47,490 bases of DNA from Chloroflexi bacterium UBA6622. Its GTDB lineage: Bacteria; Chloroflexota; UBA11872. The DNA lies in NCBI GenBank assembly GCA_002433065.1, contig DJHK01000002.1, forward strand, positions 1 to 47,490. The letters are read 5' to 3'. Positions 7,703 to 17,129 of this stretch are shown here, piece after piece. Below the pieces are notes generated by a model, which was not told the origin of the DNA, searched no databases, and was given only the letters and a program-made list of their open reading frames with translations. Each line of letters opens with the position of its first letter. Position 1 is the first letter of the stretch. A program made the position numbers and the translations under genes.

Positions 7703-8827
7703 CTAGCCCCCCGGAATGTAAAGGCTGCGATCAGCGACTGGGATTTCCACACGCGTACCACCATCCAGGTGCGAGTGAGCCAACGCAAACTGCACCTCGA
7801 CGGAATTCATGGTGACATCAATGTTGCCCCGCGTTGACTTGCCGGTTTCCATGGAATGAATCAAGTCGCGAATTATGTTGATGGTCGGCGACTCTCCAAA
7901 CTTAAAAAAGGTCCGATCAGACGTTTCAGTCCCATACATGCCAGACTCAGCCTCTGGAGCGCCACTTCGTCGAAGCCCTATGACCTTGCCATTGTCCAAC
8001 GCATAGGCCCGCCCCTTCTCGCCTCGAACCTCAACATCGAAAAATCCACTATGAGGAATGAAATGTCCAACTACACCATTACGGTATCCAACCTGAAATG
8101 CCCCAACATATGGATCTGCGATCTCATACCCGGGCGACGGAAGGAATTTGTTATGCGACGGATCGAAGAACGGGACCGGTCGACGTGGTTCGGGATCAAA
8201 TGAGTCGTCAGCGTCGATCAACCGACCGGCAACCCAGTCCGGGGCAGGATCGCCGAGCAACATCGAAACGGTATCCAACGTGTGCGGATGATGCTTAATG
8301 AGATCGGTATACGTATACATGAGCGCAATCTGCGGCTCACCAATATCTCCAGCCGCAATCGCCTCAGCCAGTGCTCGGTAGCCAACATCATGCCGGCGCA
8401 TAGCCCCCCAGTTAAATGCAACCCCATTGGCCTTTAGCGCCTCGCGAATCCGATCAGCTTCAGCCAGCGAGGCGCAGAGTCCTTTCTCGCTGTAGATAGC
8501 GCGGACACCGTGCTCGGCCGCATAGATCAGAGGTTCAGCGCGTGCAAACGAGGGTGTAGTCACACTCACAATATCTAGATGCTGTGTATCAATCATTTCT
8601 CGGTAGTCCAAGAAGGTATTGGTGATACCAAAGCGCTCGCCGAACCTATGCATACGGTCGGAGCTTCGATTTGCAATCGCCACCACCTCAGTCTCGTCAA
8701 TCGCCATATATGCGGGGACATGCCCATAGGGCCTGGAGGCACTCATTTCGCCAGGAGCAAGTTCGTCTTCAATAAGACCACCCATACGGCCAGTGCCAAT
8801 GATTCCAACGCGGTATTTCACAGCCAT
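7703..8827 (-). CDS. Gfo/Idh/MocA-family NAD(P)-dependent oxidoreductase
   Basis: Dehydrogenase family acting on sugars, inositols or their derivatives; 374 residues. A Rossmann N-terminus (YRVGIIGTGRMGG) is followed by FLDYREMIDTQHLDIVSVTTP. YSEKGLCAS sits where most members have EKP, so the usual proline is replaced by glycine. The C-terminal alpha/beta domain includes FFDVEVRGEKGRAYALDNG. The ATG at 8827 has GGAGG 8 bases upstream, fixing the start. The stop of a decayed isochorismatase-type gene overlaps this start by 10 bases, so the pair was probably once an operon. The substrate is unknown. Confidence 0.87.
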   Translation of the reverse strand: MAVKYRVGIIGTGRMGGLIEDELAPGEMSASRPYGHVPAYMAIDETEVVAIANRSSDRMHRFGERFGITNTFLDYREMIDTQHLDIVSVTTPSFARAEPLIYAAEHGVRAIYSEKGLCASLAEADRIREALKANGVAFNWGAMRRHDVGYRALAEAIAAGDIGEPQIALMYTYTDLIKHHPHTLDTVSMLLGDPAPDWVAGRLIDADDSFDPEPRRPVPFFDPSHNKFLPSPGYEIADPYVGAFQVGYRNGVVGHFIPHSGFFDVEVRGEKGRAYALDNGKVIGLRRSGAPEAESGMYGTETSDRTFFKFGESPTINIIRDLIHSMETGKSTRGNIDVTMNSVEVQFALAHSHLDGGTRVEIPVADRSLYIPGG

Positions 8828-9297
8828 AGGTTCATTCCTCCGGGCAACACGGCTAGGTAATCACGTCTCTGTTTCTCTACAACCAGAAAGAAAGTCGTCA
8901 ACTTTAGCCGTAAAAACCACCGTTCTAGCTCCTGCAGGACAGCACGGGTGATCGAAAGACCATCATACGTATCTCGGGTTTTTATCCCACTTGTAGCATC
9001 ACGAAGAAGAATCGGCCGGTAACCGCGATCCTTCATAGTGTGCATCCCATCGTCACGAATCCGTATACAGATGTTCGTCGCGAACCCAACATAGACTAAT
9101 GGCACCAGGCCGCGATCCCGCAACACCCGATGAGGCTGATCACCGCTTGCAATCACGACGTCATCATCACGCGGTGCAACGGCCGAATGAATAGTCCCGT
9201 CTGTTCACAGTAGCTGAAAATCGGATGCTCTCCCCAAGTATCAACAAACACCAATGTCGTCTCCGCAGGCTCCATATTCGCCGGAATTGGATTGAAA
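8818..9297 (-). pseudogene. Decayed isochorismatase-family cysteine hydrolase
   Basis: Two reading frames together encode parts of a cysteine hydrolase. The 5' frame (about 9297-9200) reads NPIPANMEPAETT then LVFVDTWGEHPI, a typical N-terminal strand with the catalytic aspartate. The 3' frame (about 9203-8818) reads TDGTIHSAVAPRDDD and then YVGFATNICIRIRDDG with the nucleophile cysteine. A frameshift near 9200 separates them, and the segment normally between the two parts (about 80 residues in the family) is missing. I therefore read it as a deletion plus frameshift remnant. A short degenerate stretch continues upstream to about 9470. A sequencing error could explain the frameshift but not the missing segment. 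Confidence 0.65.
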
Positions 9298-9470
9298 CTA
9301 TGTTGCCTTCGACGTTGTCAGCCGGACCCGGCCTCTGCATTGCCTGATACCGCAACCGGATGTTCATCACACCACCTGGCGTCCGGAATCTCCACGAGCA
9401 TACGCACCTCACCGATTCCATCGATAACCGAACGTGCGGGTAACATCAGTGCGCTGACCCTTCCCTTCGA

Positions 9471-10769
9471 TTGCTGGTGCCAAACTCGATCAGGTTTATT
9501 CACATGGCCGATGTCCATCTGGGATTCCGACAATATGGTTTGTCGGAACGCGCCGCGGATTTTTGCCGCGCGTTCGATAGCGCAATCGACTACTGCCTGA
9601 CAGAAAAACCTGACTTCGTTGTCATTGCCGGTGATTTATTCGATGCAAAGTCGATCGATCCACAAACGTATGCGCAGGCAGATGCCGCCCTTCACCGACT
9701 TTCACAAGCCAATATTCCTGTTGTTGCTAACGAGGGAAACCACGAACGCTGGTTCCGACGGGGCGACCACTCGTGGTTATGGCAATTGAGTCGCCACGGC
9801 CGGCTCCGCCTCCTACGACAATTTGACCCAATCACAGGAAAGCCCCACGCAGGGGAATGGACCGCAGAACGTGGCTTTGGCGCATATACCGATATCGGAT
9901 CCGCTCGCATCTTTGGCGTCGAGTATTTAGGAGCTCGTCTGCCGGCCCATATCGACGAAATTGCCGCGTCGTTATCGCGTATACCGAGGGCAGATGTACG
10001 AGCCGTGATCGGCATCATGCACACAGGTATTGACGAAGCTTTTGAATATGGCAGCAGCGGTCTGAGTCTCGAACAGCTTCAGCCCCTCGAATCCCTAACC
10101 GACTATCTAGCGCTTGGGCATGTACACCACGCCTACCAGTTGCCTAATAACGAACCGTGGATATTCAACCCAGGCGCTCTGGAAGCGCACACCGTGCTAG
10201 AAGGATTGACGGGGACCTTCGTAGAAGGCCAGAGGCGCGAACGAGGAATTTTCGACGTTCGGATTAACCCCGGAAACACGGGCAAAATCGAAGCTGTGTT
10301 TCGCAACGATGTAATCGTACGACGCTTATTCCAACGGATCACTATCGATGTGACCAAGTTCCCGAGCTTTGAGTTACTAGCAAAAGCCGTTAAGCAAAGC
10401 GCCAACGAGCAACTTGGCCCATCGGATGAACCCGCAGTGATTGACCTTCGCCTTACAGGACAACTGAAGTTTGATCGACTCCAACTTGATCAGGACGCTC
10501 TGCAAGAAATCGTTGCGGACATCCAAAAAGCTCTGCACGTGCGCGTAACTAAACACTTTAATTCGAGTAGCAGGGATATCGGTCTGACCGATACGACAGC
10601 AACCCGACAGGAGATAGAACGAGGTGTCATTCGTCGTTTAATTGCTGCCTCGCCTCATGCTGCACAGAGTGACACCCTCGCCAAAGCCACATTAAGTCTA
10701 AAAACAGCCGCGCTCGAAGGTCGTTCGCCGGAAGACATGGCGTCACAGCTGGAACAACTCCTCACCTAA
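9471..10769 (+). CDS. sbcD: DNA repair exonuclease subunit, SbcD/Mre11-like
   Basis: Calcineurin-like phosphoesterase that acts as the nuclease of a Mre11-Rad50-type complex processing hairpins and DNA ends. Metal motifs are in order: MADVHLG (DxH), VIAGDLFD (GDxxD), ANEGNHERW (GNHE), IGIMHTGID, and ALGHVHH (GHxH), all in the first 220 residues. The remaining half would bind SbcC. The frame starts at TTG 9471; GTG 9477 is equally possible, while ATG 9504 would remove the first beta-strand. It ends one base before the SbcC-like start, so the two are co-translated. Of 432 residues, it has a long C-terminal extension of uncertain fold. Confidence 0.9.
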   Translation: MLVPNSIRFIHMADVHLGFRQYGLSERAADFCRAFDSAIDYCLTEKPDFVVIAGDLFDAKSIDPQTYAQADAALHRLSQANIPVVANEGNHERWFRRGDHSWLWQLSRHGRLRLLRQFDPITGKPHAGEWTAERGFGAYTDIGSARIFGVEYLGARLPAHIDEIAASLSRIPRADVRAVIGIMHTGIDEAFEYGSSGLSLEQLQPLESLTDYLALGHVHHAYQLPNNEPWIFNPGALEAHTVLEGLTGTFVEGQRRERGIFDVRINPGNTGKIEAVFRNDVIVRRLFQRITIDVTKFPSFELLAKAVKQSANEQLGPSDEPAVIDLRLTGQLKFDRLQLDQDALQEIVADIQKALHVRVTKHFNSSSRDIGLTDTTATRQEIERGVIRRLIAASPHAAQSDTLAKATLSLKTAALEGRSPEDMASQLEQLLT

Positions 10770-10770
10770 C

Positions 10771-13581
10771 ATGTTCGTTCGTGAAGTCACTCTTCAGAAC
10801 ATCAAGAGCTATGAGTCTGCAAATATTTTATTCGGTCGCGGCCTCACCGCGATTGTCGGCCCAAACGGGGCCGGAAAATCCACCATCCTAGAGGCAATAG
10901 GCTACGGCCTTTTCGGTTACATGCCCCACCGACCTCAGGTAGCTTTTATGCGACATGGCACGACCGAGGCTGCAGTCACGGTTGAGTTCATATCTCCCAG
11001 TGATGGTCGGCCGTACAGGGTGGATCGCACACTGCGTCGACCTCGATCCAGGGCAACCGGAAAACTTTCGACCAATGCAACCACGACCGTCTCTCTGTTC
11101 GACATCGAACTGGAACGTTCAATTGACCAACCGGCAGATGACCTGGAGCAATGGCTCGGTCTCCAGCTCGGTATCGACGGGCTCAACAGTCCGGCTGAGA
11201 TATTCGAACACGTCATCGGAGTACCCCAAGGCAGACTGACTTCTGACTTTCTTGATTCAGCACGGCTTCGAAAGGAACGGTTTGATCCCATTTTGCGTAC
11301 TGCTGAGTTTCAACGGGCTGTCGACCTCTTACGTCCCCTCGCCCAGCACTACAAGGACCATCGCATCGAACTTGAATCAGGTGCCGCAAACCTGGAGGGG
11401 AAACTTGCAGCCGAGCCTCAAATGCAGGCTCGACTATCTAGTGCTCGACGATCACTGAGCCAAACGCGTTCCTCACACACAGAAGCTAAAGCCGAACTCC
11501 AAGCTCTTACGACGAGCCTTGCCACGTACCAAACGCACCACGAGCTACTCGAAAAGGCAGACACAGACTTGGCGATCGCAGTCCAGAAAAAACATCAAGC
11601 AGCGACCGAACTTGACCGAGCAAATACGGCTGCGCGGGCCTCTGACGAAGCTGCTCAGATCCTAGACTCGTCGCGAACGGCTTATATGGCACATCGTGAA
11701 GCGAAAGAACACATCGAAACCTTGACCGACATTGAAAATCAGGCACGGGTACTGGCTCACGAAAAAGACCGGCAAGCACTGGTGCTTGAGCGAGCCACCC
11801 AAGAACTCGCCGAGACACGCCACATGGTAGGACCAAATATTGAGGCTATGGCCCCGTCCGACGCCAGTGTGAACACAGAGCCTCGATTTAAAGAACTTCG
11901 AGAGCAATTGCAAGCAATAGCCACCGCACTGCAAGAAAAGGAGATCACGGCTCGGGCGTCCCTTGTTCAAGTCGACGAAGACCTACGAATGGCTCACAGG
12001 AACGCGGAGCGCGAACAATCCAGCGCGGTCGCCAGCTACGAGGAACAACGCCAACAATTGGCCTCCTTGCAACCACATATCTCAATCGCCATCGAAGTGC
12101 CCAAACGTCAGGCAACACTGGACGCCCTGCGTCGTGAGCAGACCCGGATAACTGCACTAATGGAGTCTGATCGCCACGCTCAAGATCTATTGGTAGCGAG
12201 TGGGAAGTGTCCCTTCTTCGATGCCAGTTGCATAAACCTAGAGTACGTGCCCGATGTCTCATCAGTGTTTGCCGCACGAACCAGAACCCATAAGACCCGC
12301 GTCGCTGCTGTTGAGACCGAGCTCAATCAAGCTCAGGATTCTGTCAACAAAGCCGTGGACGCAGAACTGAAGTCTCGCCAAGTGCCTGTTATCGAGGACC
12401 GTATTGCTGAACTCGAACGCAAAAAGGCTTCAGCAGACGCCGCCATGCTCGTCGCAAGCCACATCAGAAACTCAATCAGCACCGCAAATATCGACGCACT
12501 CAAAGAGATTGCAGCGACAACCAACGAACAATCGAGCCTTCCCAACGCCACAACATTTGCGCAGATAGCCACACGTGCCGCCACAGCTCTCGCGACGCTG
12601 GCAACGCCCCACAAAGATTCCACGACCACAATACGTCAAAAAATCCTCGGCCTTGCCGTCCACCGAGAATCAGTAGCTCAAACCCAAATGAAGGAGGTTG
12701 ACCACGCACTGAAGTTGCTGGCTAAACCGATCGAAACCCTCGCCCGCTCCCGTGTCACAGTTGAGGAGACAGCCGACGCGCATTCCCAATACCTTCGCAA
12801 CGAGAATATTGCCGGGTTGCAGCACTCCCGAAGCAACGAGCGTGCACAAGCCCAACAAGCCTCCGTTGACGCCGATGTGGCGGCCGCCAGCGCCCGGGCC
12901 AAGGTTGATGCTGCTCGGGCAGAGTACGATCCCACAGCACACACCCGTGCTCAGCAAGCTCGAGATAGGGCACTTGGACGTGCTGAACAATTGAGTGAAC
13001 GGGTAGCTAGATACAGAGCCGACTGTCAGCAGTTGTCAGCCGACATCGCCAACCTTCAACTAGTTCGATCAGAGATTAAAGAGATCCAGACTGAGATAGC
13101 CCGAGTGAAGCAACTTGAAGATCACACTGACTTTATACGGTCAGTCCTTCGTGAAGCCGGCCCCCACGTCACCGCAGCCATGCTGGCCGGCATATCTGAG
13201 ACAGCCGATGAGATTTACGGGGACATCATCGGATCAAGAGCGGGTCGTCTTGAATGGGCCGCCGACTATGACATTGTGCTCAACCAAAAGAACACGGAAC
13301 GCCACTTCGCCCAATTCTCGGGTGGTGAGCAAATGAGTGCAGCGCTAGCAGTCCGACTTGCCCTGCTACGCGACCTTCTGAACTTGGACATCGCGTTTTT
13401 CGATGAACCAACACAACATCTTGATACTACTCGTCGAGAGAATTTGGCCCAGCAAATTCTCTCGGTTAGAGGTTTCAGTCAACTGGTAATTATTTCCCAT
13501 GACGACACCTTCGAACGTCATATCGATAACGTACTTCGGGTAACTAATACCAATGGAACCAGCCGCGTAGAATTCGGCTGA
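10771..13581 (+). CDS. sbcC: SMC-type ATPase, SbcC/Rad50-like
   Basis: ATPase and coiled-coil partner of the upstream nuclease, 936 residues. The N-terminus has the family start EVTLQNIKSYES and Walker A VGPNGAGKST. The C-terminus has the signature FSGGEQMSAALAVRLALL, Walker B IAFFDEPTQHLD and a final VIISHDD. Between them lie two long heptad-like coiled coils. At mid-protein, where Rad50/SbcC carry the CxxC zinc hook, this protein has KCPFFDASCIN, with Cys480 and Cys487 separated by six residues. Length is between Rad50-like and long SbcC forms. It is separated from sbcD by a single base. Confidence 0.92.
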   Translation: MFVREVTLQNIKSYESANILFGRGLTAIVGPNGAGKSTILEAIGYGLFGYMPHRPQVAFMRHGTTEAAVTVEFISPSDGRPYRVDRTLRRPRSRATGKLSTNATTTVSLFDIELERSIDQPADDLEQWLGLQLGIDGLNSPAEIFEHVIGVPQGRLTSDFLDSARLRKERFDPILRTAEFQRAVDLLRPLAQHYKDHRIELESGAANLEGKLAAEPQMQARLSSARRSLSQTRSSHTEAKAELQALTTSLATYQTHHELLEKADTDLAIAVQKKHQAATELDRANTAARASDEAAQILDSSRTAYMAHREAKEHIETLTDIENQARVLAHEKDRQALVLERATQELAETRHMVGPNIEAMAPSDASVNTEPRFKELREQLQAIATALQEKEITARASLVQVDEDLRMAHRNAEREQSSAVASYEEQRQQLASLQPHISIAIEVPKRQATLDALRREQTRITALMESDRHAQDLLVASGKCPFFDASCINLEYVPDVSSVFAARTRTHKTRVAAVETELNQAQDSVNKAVDAELKSRQVPVIEDRIAELERKKASADAAMLVASHIRNSISTANIDALKEIAATTNEQSSLPNATTFAQIATRAATALATLATPHKDSTTTIRQKILGLAVHRESVAQTQMKEVDHALKLLAKPIETLARSRVTVEETADAHSQYLRNENIAGLQHSRSNERAQAQQASVDADVAAASARAKVDAARAEYDPTAHTRAQQARDRALGRAEQLSERVARYRADCQQLSADIANLQLVRSEIKEIQTEIARVKQLEDHTDFIRSVLREAGPHVTAAMLAGISETADEIYGDIIGSRAGRLEWAADYDIVLNQKNTERHFAQFSGGEQMSAALAVRLALLRDLLNLDIAFFDEPTQHLDTTRRENLAQQILSVRGFSQLVIISHDDTFERHIDNVLRVTNTNGTSRVEFG

Positions 13582-13661
13582 TACACCCCGGAATCGTCCG
13601 TCACCACTTACTATAGTTACCACACTGGCACCGCGAGAACATCGAATTGATTGAAAGCACG

Positions 13662-14975
13662 ATGGCTGTTGAGGAAGCCATCTTCACGCGTCGAACCTGT
13701 CGAAAATTCCGTAAGGATCCGGTGCCTGAAGCCGTCGTCCATAAAATCATTGATGCAGCCCGATACGCACCCAGTTCATGCAACCTGCAACTCTGGGATT
13801 TCTTGGTCGTTAACGACGAATCCGTCAAGAACGAGGTCGCAGAAGAAACCCGCTATATACACCTAGCCCCCGTGGGCATTTTCGTGTCCTACGGGAACAA
13901 CTACACACGCGAAAACTACGCATGGGTACAAAGCGCAGCCGCGGCTATACAAAACATGATGTTGATGGCCCATAGCCTTGGTGTCGCAAGCTGTTGGGTG
14001 GATACGTTAGGGGATGTAGATCACCTACGACGGATCCTCGAGCTCCCGCCGGAACGGGAAATTCTTGCTCTTGTGCTCTTTGGTTATCCGGAGCTAATCC
14101 CCAAAACTCCACGTCGACGAGAAATCGACATTTTGCTTCACTACGACCATTACAAAGGCCGTTTGAACTGGCCAAGCTCCGATGACCCAGAGCACTGGAC
14201 CTTAGAACAAATTCGGGACTTTCAAATGGCGAAGATTCGGAATGGCGCACGGTACAACAAGCCCGTTCCGTCCGAACGCGATGCGATACTGGCTGCTCTT
14301 GGTTCCTTCGTCAAAGTTGATGGCGGACGCTGGCTTGATGTCCTACCGCTGACCGGTCTATATACGGAAGAGATTTCGCGTGCGTACCCTGATGTTGAGG
14401 TTACGTTCACCGAGATGACTGACCAAGTCTTCGAATTCGTAGATGATCGAGTCCCAAGACCTGTTCATCATGAACTCTTCCCGGACACATTCCATGAGGC
14501 ACGGTCCGACTTCGATGTAATGTCACTAATATTCCGATTGGAAGGCTACCCACGGGCCGAACGCCGGAAGATTCTTCAAACCATGCGGCAGCGTATCCGG
14601 GATGATGGGCAGCTATTCGTAGCCTTCGTAAATTCTCGTTCATACCACCGTCCGTTGCGTTGGCTACGCGCTCGAATCGGCCACCAGGGAGTGGAATACG
14701 CACTCGCCCCCGATCCAAGCCTTGGACCGTTCAAAGCTCTCACCACTCGCGAGGTTCTTGCGGATCTTCATGAGACTGGTTGGCGGGTCAAAGACCGTCA
14801 GCACTTTTTTGCTGTTCCTCCTGCCGACGAAATCGCATTTCGAGCAGGGCGAAAAGGCCGGAAAGTTAGGATCGCTGGCCAGACGCTCACCAAGCTCAGC
14901 CAGGCTTTACGCCCGGTAGATCGATTCCTAGGCCCCGTAGCCCGTGTCCAAACCTGGAATGTGGTGCCTGCCTAA
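13662..14975 (+). CDS. Nitroreductase-methyltransferase fusion protein
   Basis: A two-domain protein. Residues 1 to about 185 form an FMN nitroreductase: VEEAIFTRRTCRKFRKDPV, ARYAPSSCNLQLWDFLVV, and AAAIQNMMLMAHSLGVASCW. Residues from about 215 onward resemble the SAM domain of O-methyltransferases: RWLDVLPLTGLYTEEISRAYP, DVMSLIFRLEGYPRAERRKIL, then DDGQLFVAFVNS. The SAM motif I reads DVLPLTG rather than DxGxGxG, so methyl transfer is doubtful. I start at ATG 13662, which fits the usual nitroreductase N-terminus; TTG 13647 is in frame. No partner gene indicates a substrate. The fusion is unfamiliar to me. Confidence 0.8.
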   Translation: MAVEEAIFTRRTCRKFRKDPVPEAVVHKIIDAARYAPSSCNLQLWDFLVVNDESVKNEVAEETRYIHLAPVGIFVSYGNNYTRENYAWVQSAAAAIQNMMLMAHSLGVASCWVDTLGDVDHLRRILELPPEREILALVLFGYPELIPKTPRRREIDILLHYDHYKGRLNWPSSDDPEHWTLEQIRDFQMAKIRNGARYNKPVPSERDAILAALGSFVKVDGGRWLDVLPLTGLYTEEISRAYPDVEVTFTEMTDQVFEFVDDRVPRPVHHELFPDTFHEARSDFDVMSLIFRLEGYPRAERRKILQTMRQRIRDDGQLFVAFVNSRSYHRPLRWLRARIGHQGVEYALAPDPSLGPFKALTTREVLADLHETGWRVKDRQHFFAVPPADEIAFRAGRKGRKVRIAGQTLTKLSQALRPVDRFLGPVARVQTWNVVPA

Positions 14976-15018
14976 CCGGCCAAGAGTCGACTGCTTCAGC
15001 ACTTGATGATCAACCCGA

Positions 15019-17010
15019 TCAGGAACCAAAACGGTAAATCACAGTAGCATTTGATGGGCTTCTATAGACGAGTCGGAAACGTCCATCTTCTCGCTTCCGC
15101 TCAACTTCCGAGGCCTGCAAAGAGCTAAGTTGGCCTGGGTCGAGAAAAACGTAGCGAACGCCTAACGCCACAAGATCTGAATCATTGAGATCATGCTGAG
15201 CGCGCTCATACTGATACCGATAGTCATTAACATGGGACAACGAGTGATACCCGTAAGGGATAAATTGACCGGTCTCCGCCGAAATATCCAGCGTAATTGC
15301 AGGCGCGCGACGATCAAACAACTCGATGTTAGTGTGAGCTCCATGAACGACAAGCAGTCGATCCTTCACCTCTAAATGCGCAAGTAGGAAGTCACGGGCG
15401 CCGGGTTCAAGACGACCAACATCAGGTTCAATCTGCGCGATCATACGCGGCCATGCAATCGCTGTAAGAACGAAAGCCCCCATCAGAATAGGTGTTATTG
15501 CTACCGCAGTTACCGTCGTAAATCGCCGAAGCCAATAACCACGTGATTGGCACTCGAAGGCAAAAATGCAGAGAGCCGGGATGCCGATTGTGAACCCGGC
15601 GTGAGCCACTCGGTTGAGGTTGGGAGCTGCATCCTCGAGACGAAACAAGACAGACACGGCCACACCAGCAATGGCCACAGTTAGCCACGGTGCTGACGCG
15701 CTATTCGCCTGGCTAACGACAACCCCAATTGCCGTCGCCAGAAGTAACCACAAAAGCAGCCCACCATCAATCAAAAATTCTGTGCCCACAATTGAGGTGT
15801 CGTGCCAGCCGACATTGGCCCACTCTACCCAGGGGCCTCGACTATTAAAGCCCCAACTTGGCAACTGTCCCAGCTGCTTAGAGTTAATAGCAAGGCCTAA
15901 CCGGCCCAAATCAGAATCTTGACTAAAGGCCCCGTTCAACACACCGCTTGTAGTCTGGGCGATCAAAAGAGCACAAGTAGCGCAAGCAATTAGCGCCGTT
16001 GAATTTCTTACAGCGACTGAGATTAAGAAGGGCCGATGCATCCAGATCCAAACGCCTAGGCCTGCGGGAACAACAAAAATCAAGTATTCATTGCTAACAG
16101 CAAGATAGATTGCAGCAGAAGCAACAAGAATCCATACGCCAGTATTCTTTGTATCCATTGCCCGCTGGACCGCGGCAATAAAAATTACGGCCGGAATCAA
16201 ACCGAATATTGCAGTTGGATTGTGCGTCGCCATCGTAAATGGACCACCCAAAAACAACCCGCTCCAAGCCAGAGTTTCTGGAGCTGACATCACGACCCCA
16301 AGAACTTCGCCCAGTCCACGTTCACGAATAGACCCGATCATCAGAATCCAGTAGAGCGGACCCCATGAGTAGGCCACTACAGCCCCGGCCATCGCCCATC
16401 CAGCAGTGACCGTGGTCCGGAGCACTCCATACATGGTTGCCACCAGCGCCACCGCTGTTCCAGCAATCAAATGGGGCATTACGTCCCGTGTATGCGCCCC
16501 GACCAAGTCGACAATGCCGGCAGCAAGAGTGTGCATAGCTACTCGATATTGAAGATGATAATCCGGTTCAAACGGGTTTATTACCGGAAAGTTTCCCCGG
16601 GAAATTCCCGACACCAGAGCACTATGCAGATACAAGCTTCCGGCATCCGCTCGCCCAACCGTCGCCTCGATCCAAAAAGCAAACGCTGAAATATAGACAA
16701 GCACACCAACCACGATAGCCCCAATTATCGTGAGCCAACCGTCTCTTTCAGGCACCGGTGCACGTTGTCTAGAAAGCCCCACTAAACCACACGCACACAC
16801 AACGGCCGCTGCCAATAAAGCTCCCCCAGCCGAGAAAATGCGCGGCAACCACAACATGGGAATGCCCAGCCCCAAAATACCCAGGCCAACGCCAAGGCCA
16901 GCACGACCAAGACGTGATGGAACGCCCATTACAAAGGCAGCGACCCGATATCCGAGCCCACAAGCAACGACTAGGCTGAAGCCCAGCACGACCACACTTA
17001 ACCATGTCAT
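15019..17010 (-). CDS. Large polytopic membrane protein, possible GT-C-type glycosyltransferase
   Basis: A 663-residue integral membrane protein with about 12 or more hydrophobic segments over the first 540 residues and a soluble C-terminal tail of about 120 residues. After the third or fourth helix comes a loop with DAGSLYLHSALVSG and GNFPVINPFEPDYHLQYR, resembling the catalytic-loop region of DUF2298/YYY or GT-C glycosyltransferase-like proteins. The C-terminal tail (LGVRYVFLDPG) resembles the soluble part of such enzymes. The neighbouring divergent GT2 gene supports a role in lipid-linked sugar transfer. Specific function is unknown. It starts with ATG and converges on the nitroreductase-fusion gene. 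Confidence 0.6.
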   Translation of the reverse strand: MTWLSVVVLGFSLVVACGLGYRVAAFVMGVPSRLGRAGLGVGLGILGLGIPMLWLPRIFSAGGALLAAAVVCACGLVGLSRQRAPVPERDGWLTIIGAIVVGVLVYISAFAFWIEATVGRADAGSLYLHSALVSGISRGNFPVINPFEPDYHLQYRVAMHTLAAGIVDLVGAHTRDVMPHLIAGTAVALVATMYGVLRTTVTAGWAMAGAVVAYSWGPLYWILMIGSIRERGLGEVLGVVMSAPETLAWSGLFLGGPFTMATHNPTAIFGLIPAVIFIAAVQRAMDTKNTGVWILVASAAIYLAVSNEYLIFVVPAGLGVWIWMHRPFLISVAVRNSTALIACATCALLIAQTTSGVLNGAFSQDSDLGRLGLAINSKQLGQLPSWGFNSRGPWVEWANVGWHDTSIVGTEFLIDGGLLLWLLLATAIGVVVSQANSASAPWLTVAIAGVAVSVLFRLEDAAPNLNRVAHAGFTIGIPALCIFAFECQSRGYWLRRFTTVTAVAITPILMGAFVLTAIAWPRMIAQIEPDVGRLEPGARDFLLAHLEVKDRLLVVHGAHTNIELFDRRAPAITLDISAETGQFIPYGYHSLSHVNDYRYQYERAQHDLNDSDLVALGVRYVFLDPGQLSSLQASEVERKREDGRFRLVYRSPSNATVIYRFGS

Positions 17011-17129
17011 AAAGAAATTGTTGCGGTCCTGACATCAGCCCGCAATTCTTCAGCCATGCTCACCTACACTACAAGCTCTCGCCACGATTACCAGCGTTGT
17101 GACAAAGACGCTGATAAACGAATTATTCT

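Noticed and set aside
10935..12990. Several minus-strand open frames of 60-118 codons within the SbcC-like gene
   Set aside because: They are antisense to a well-supported gene, have no recognisable motif and reflect codon bias of the plus strand.
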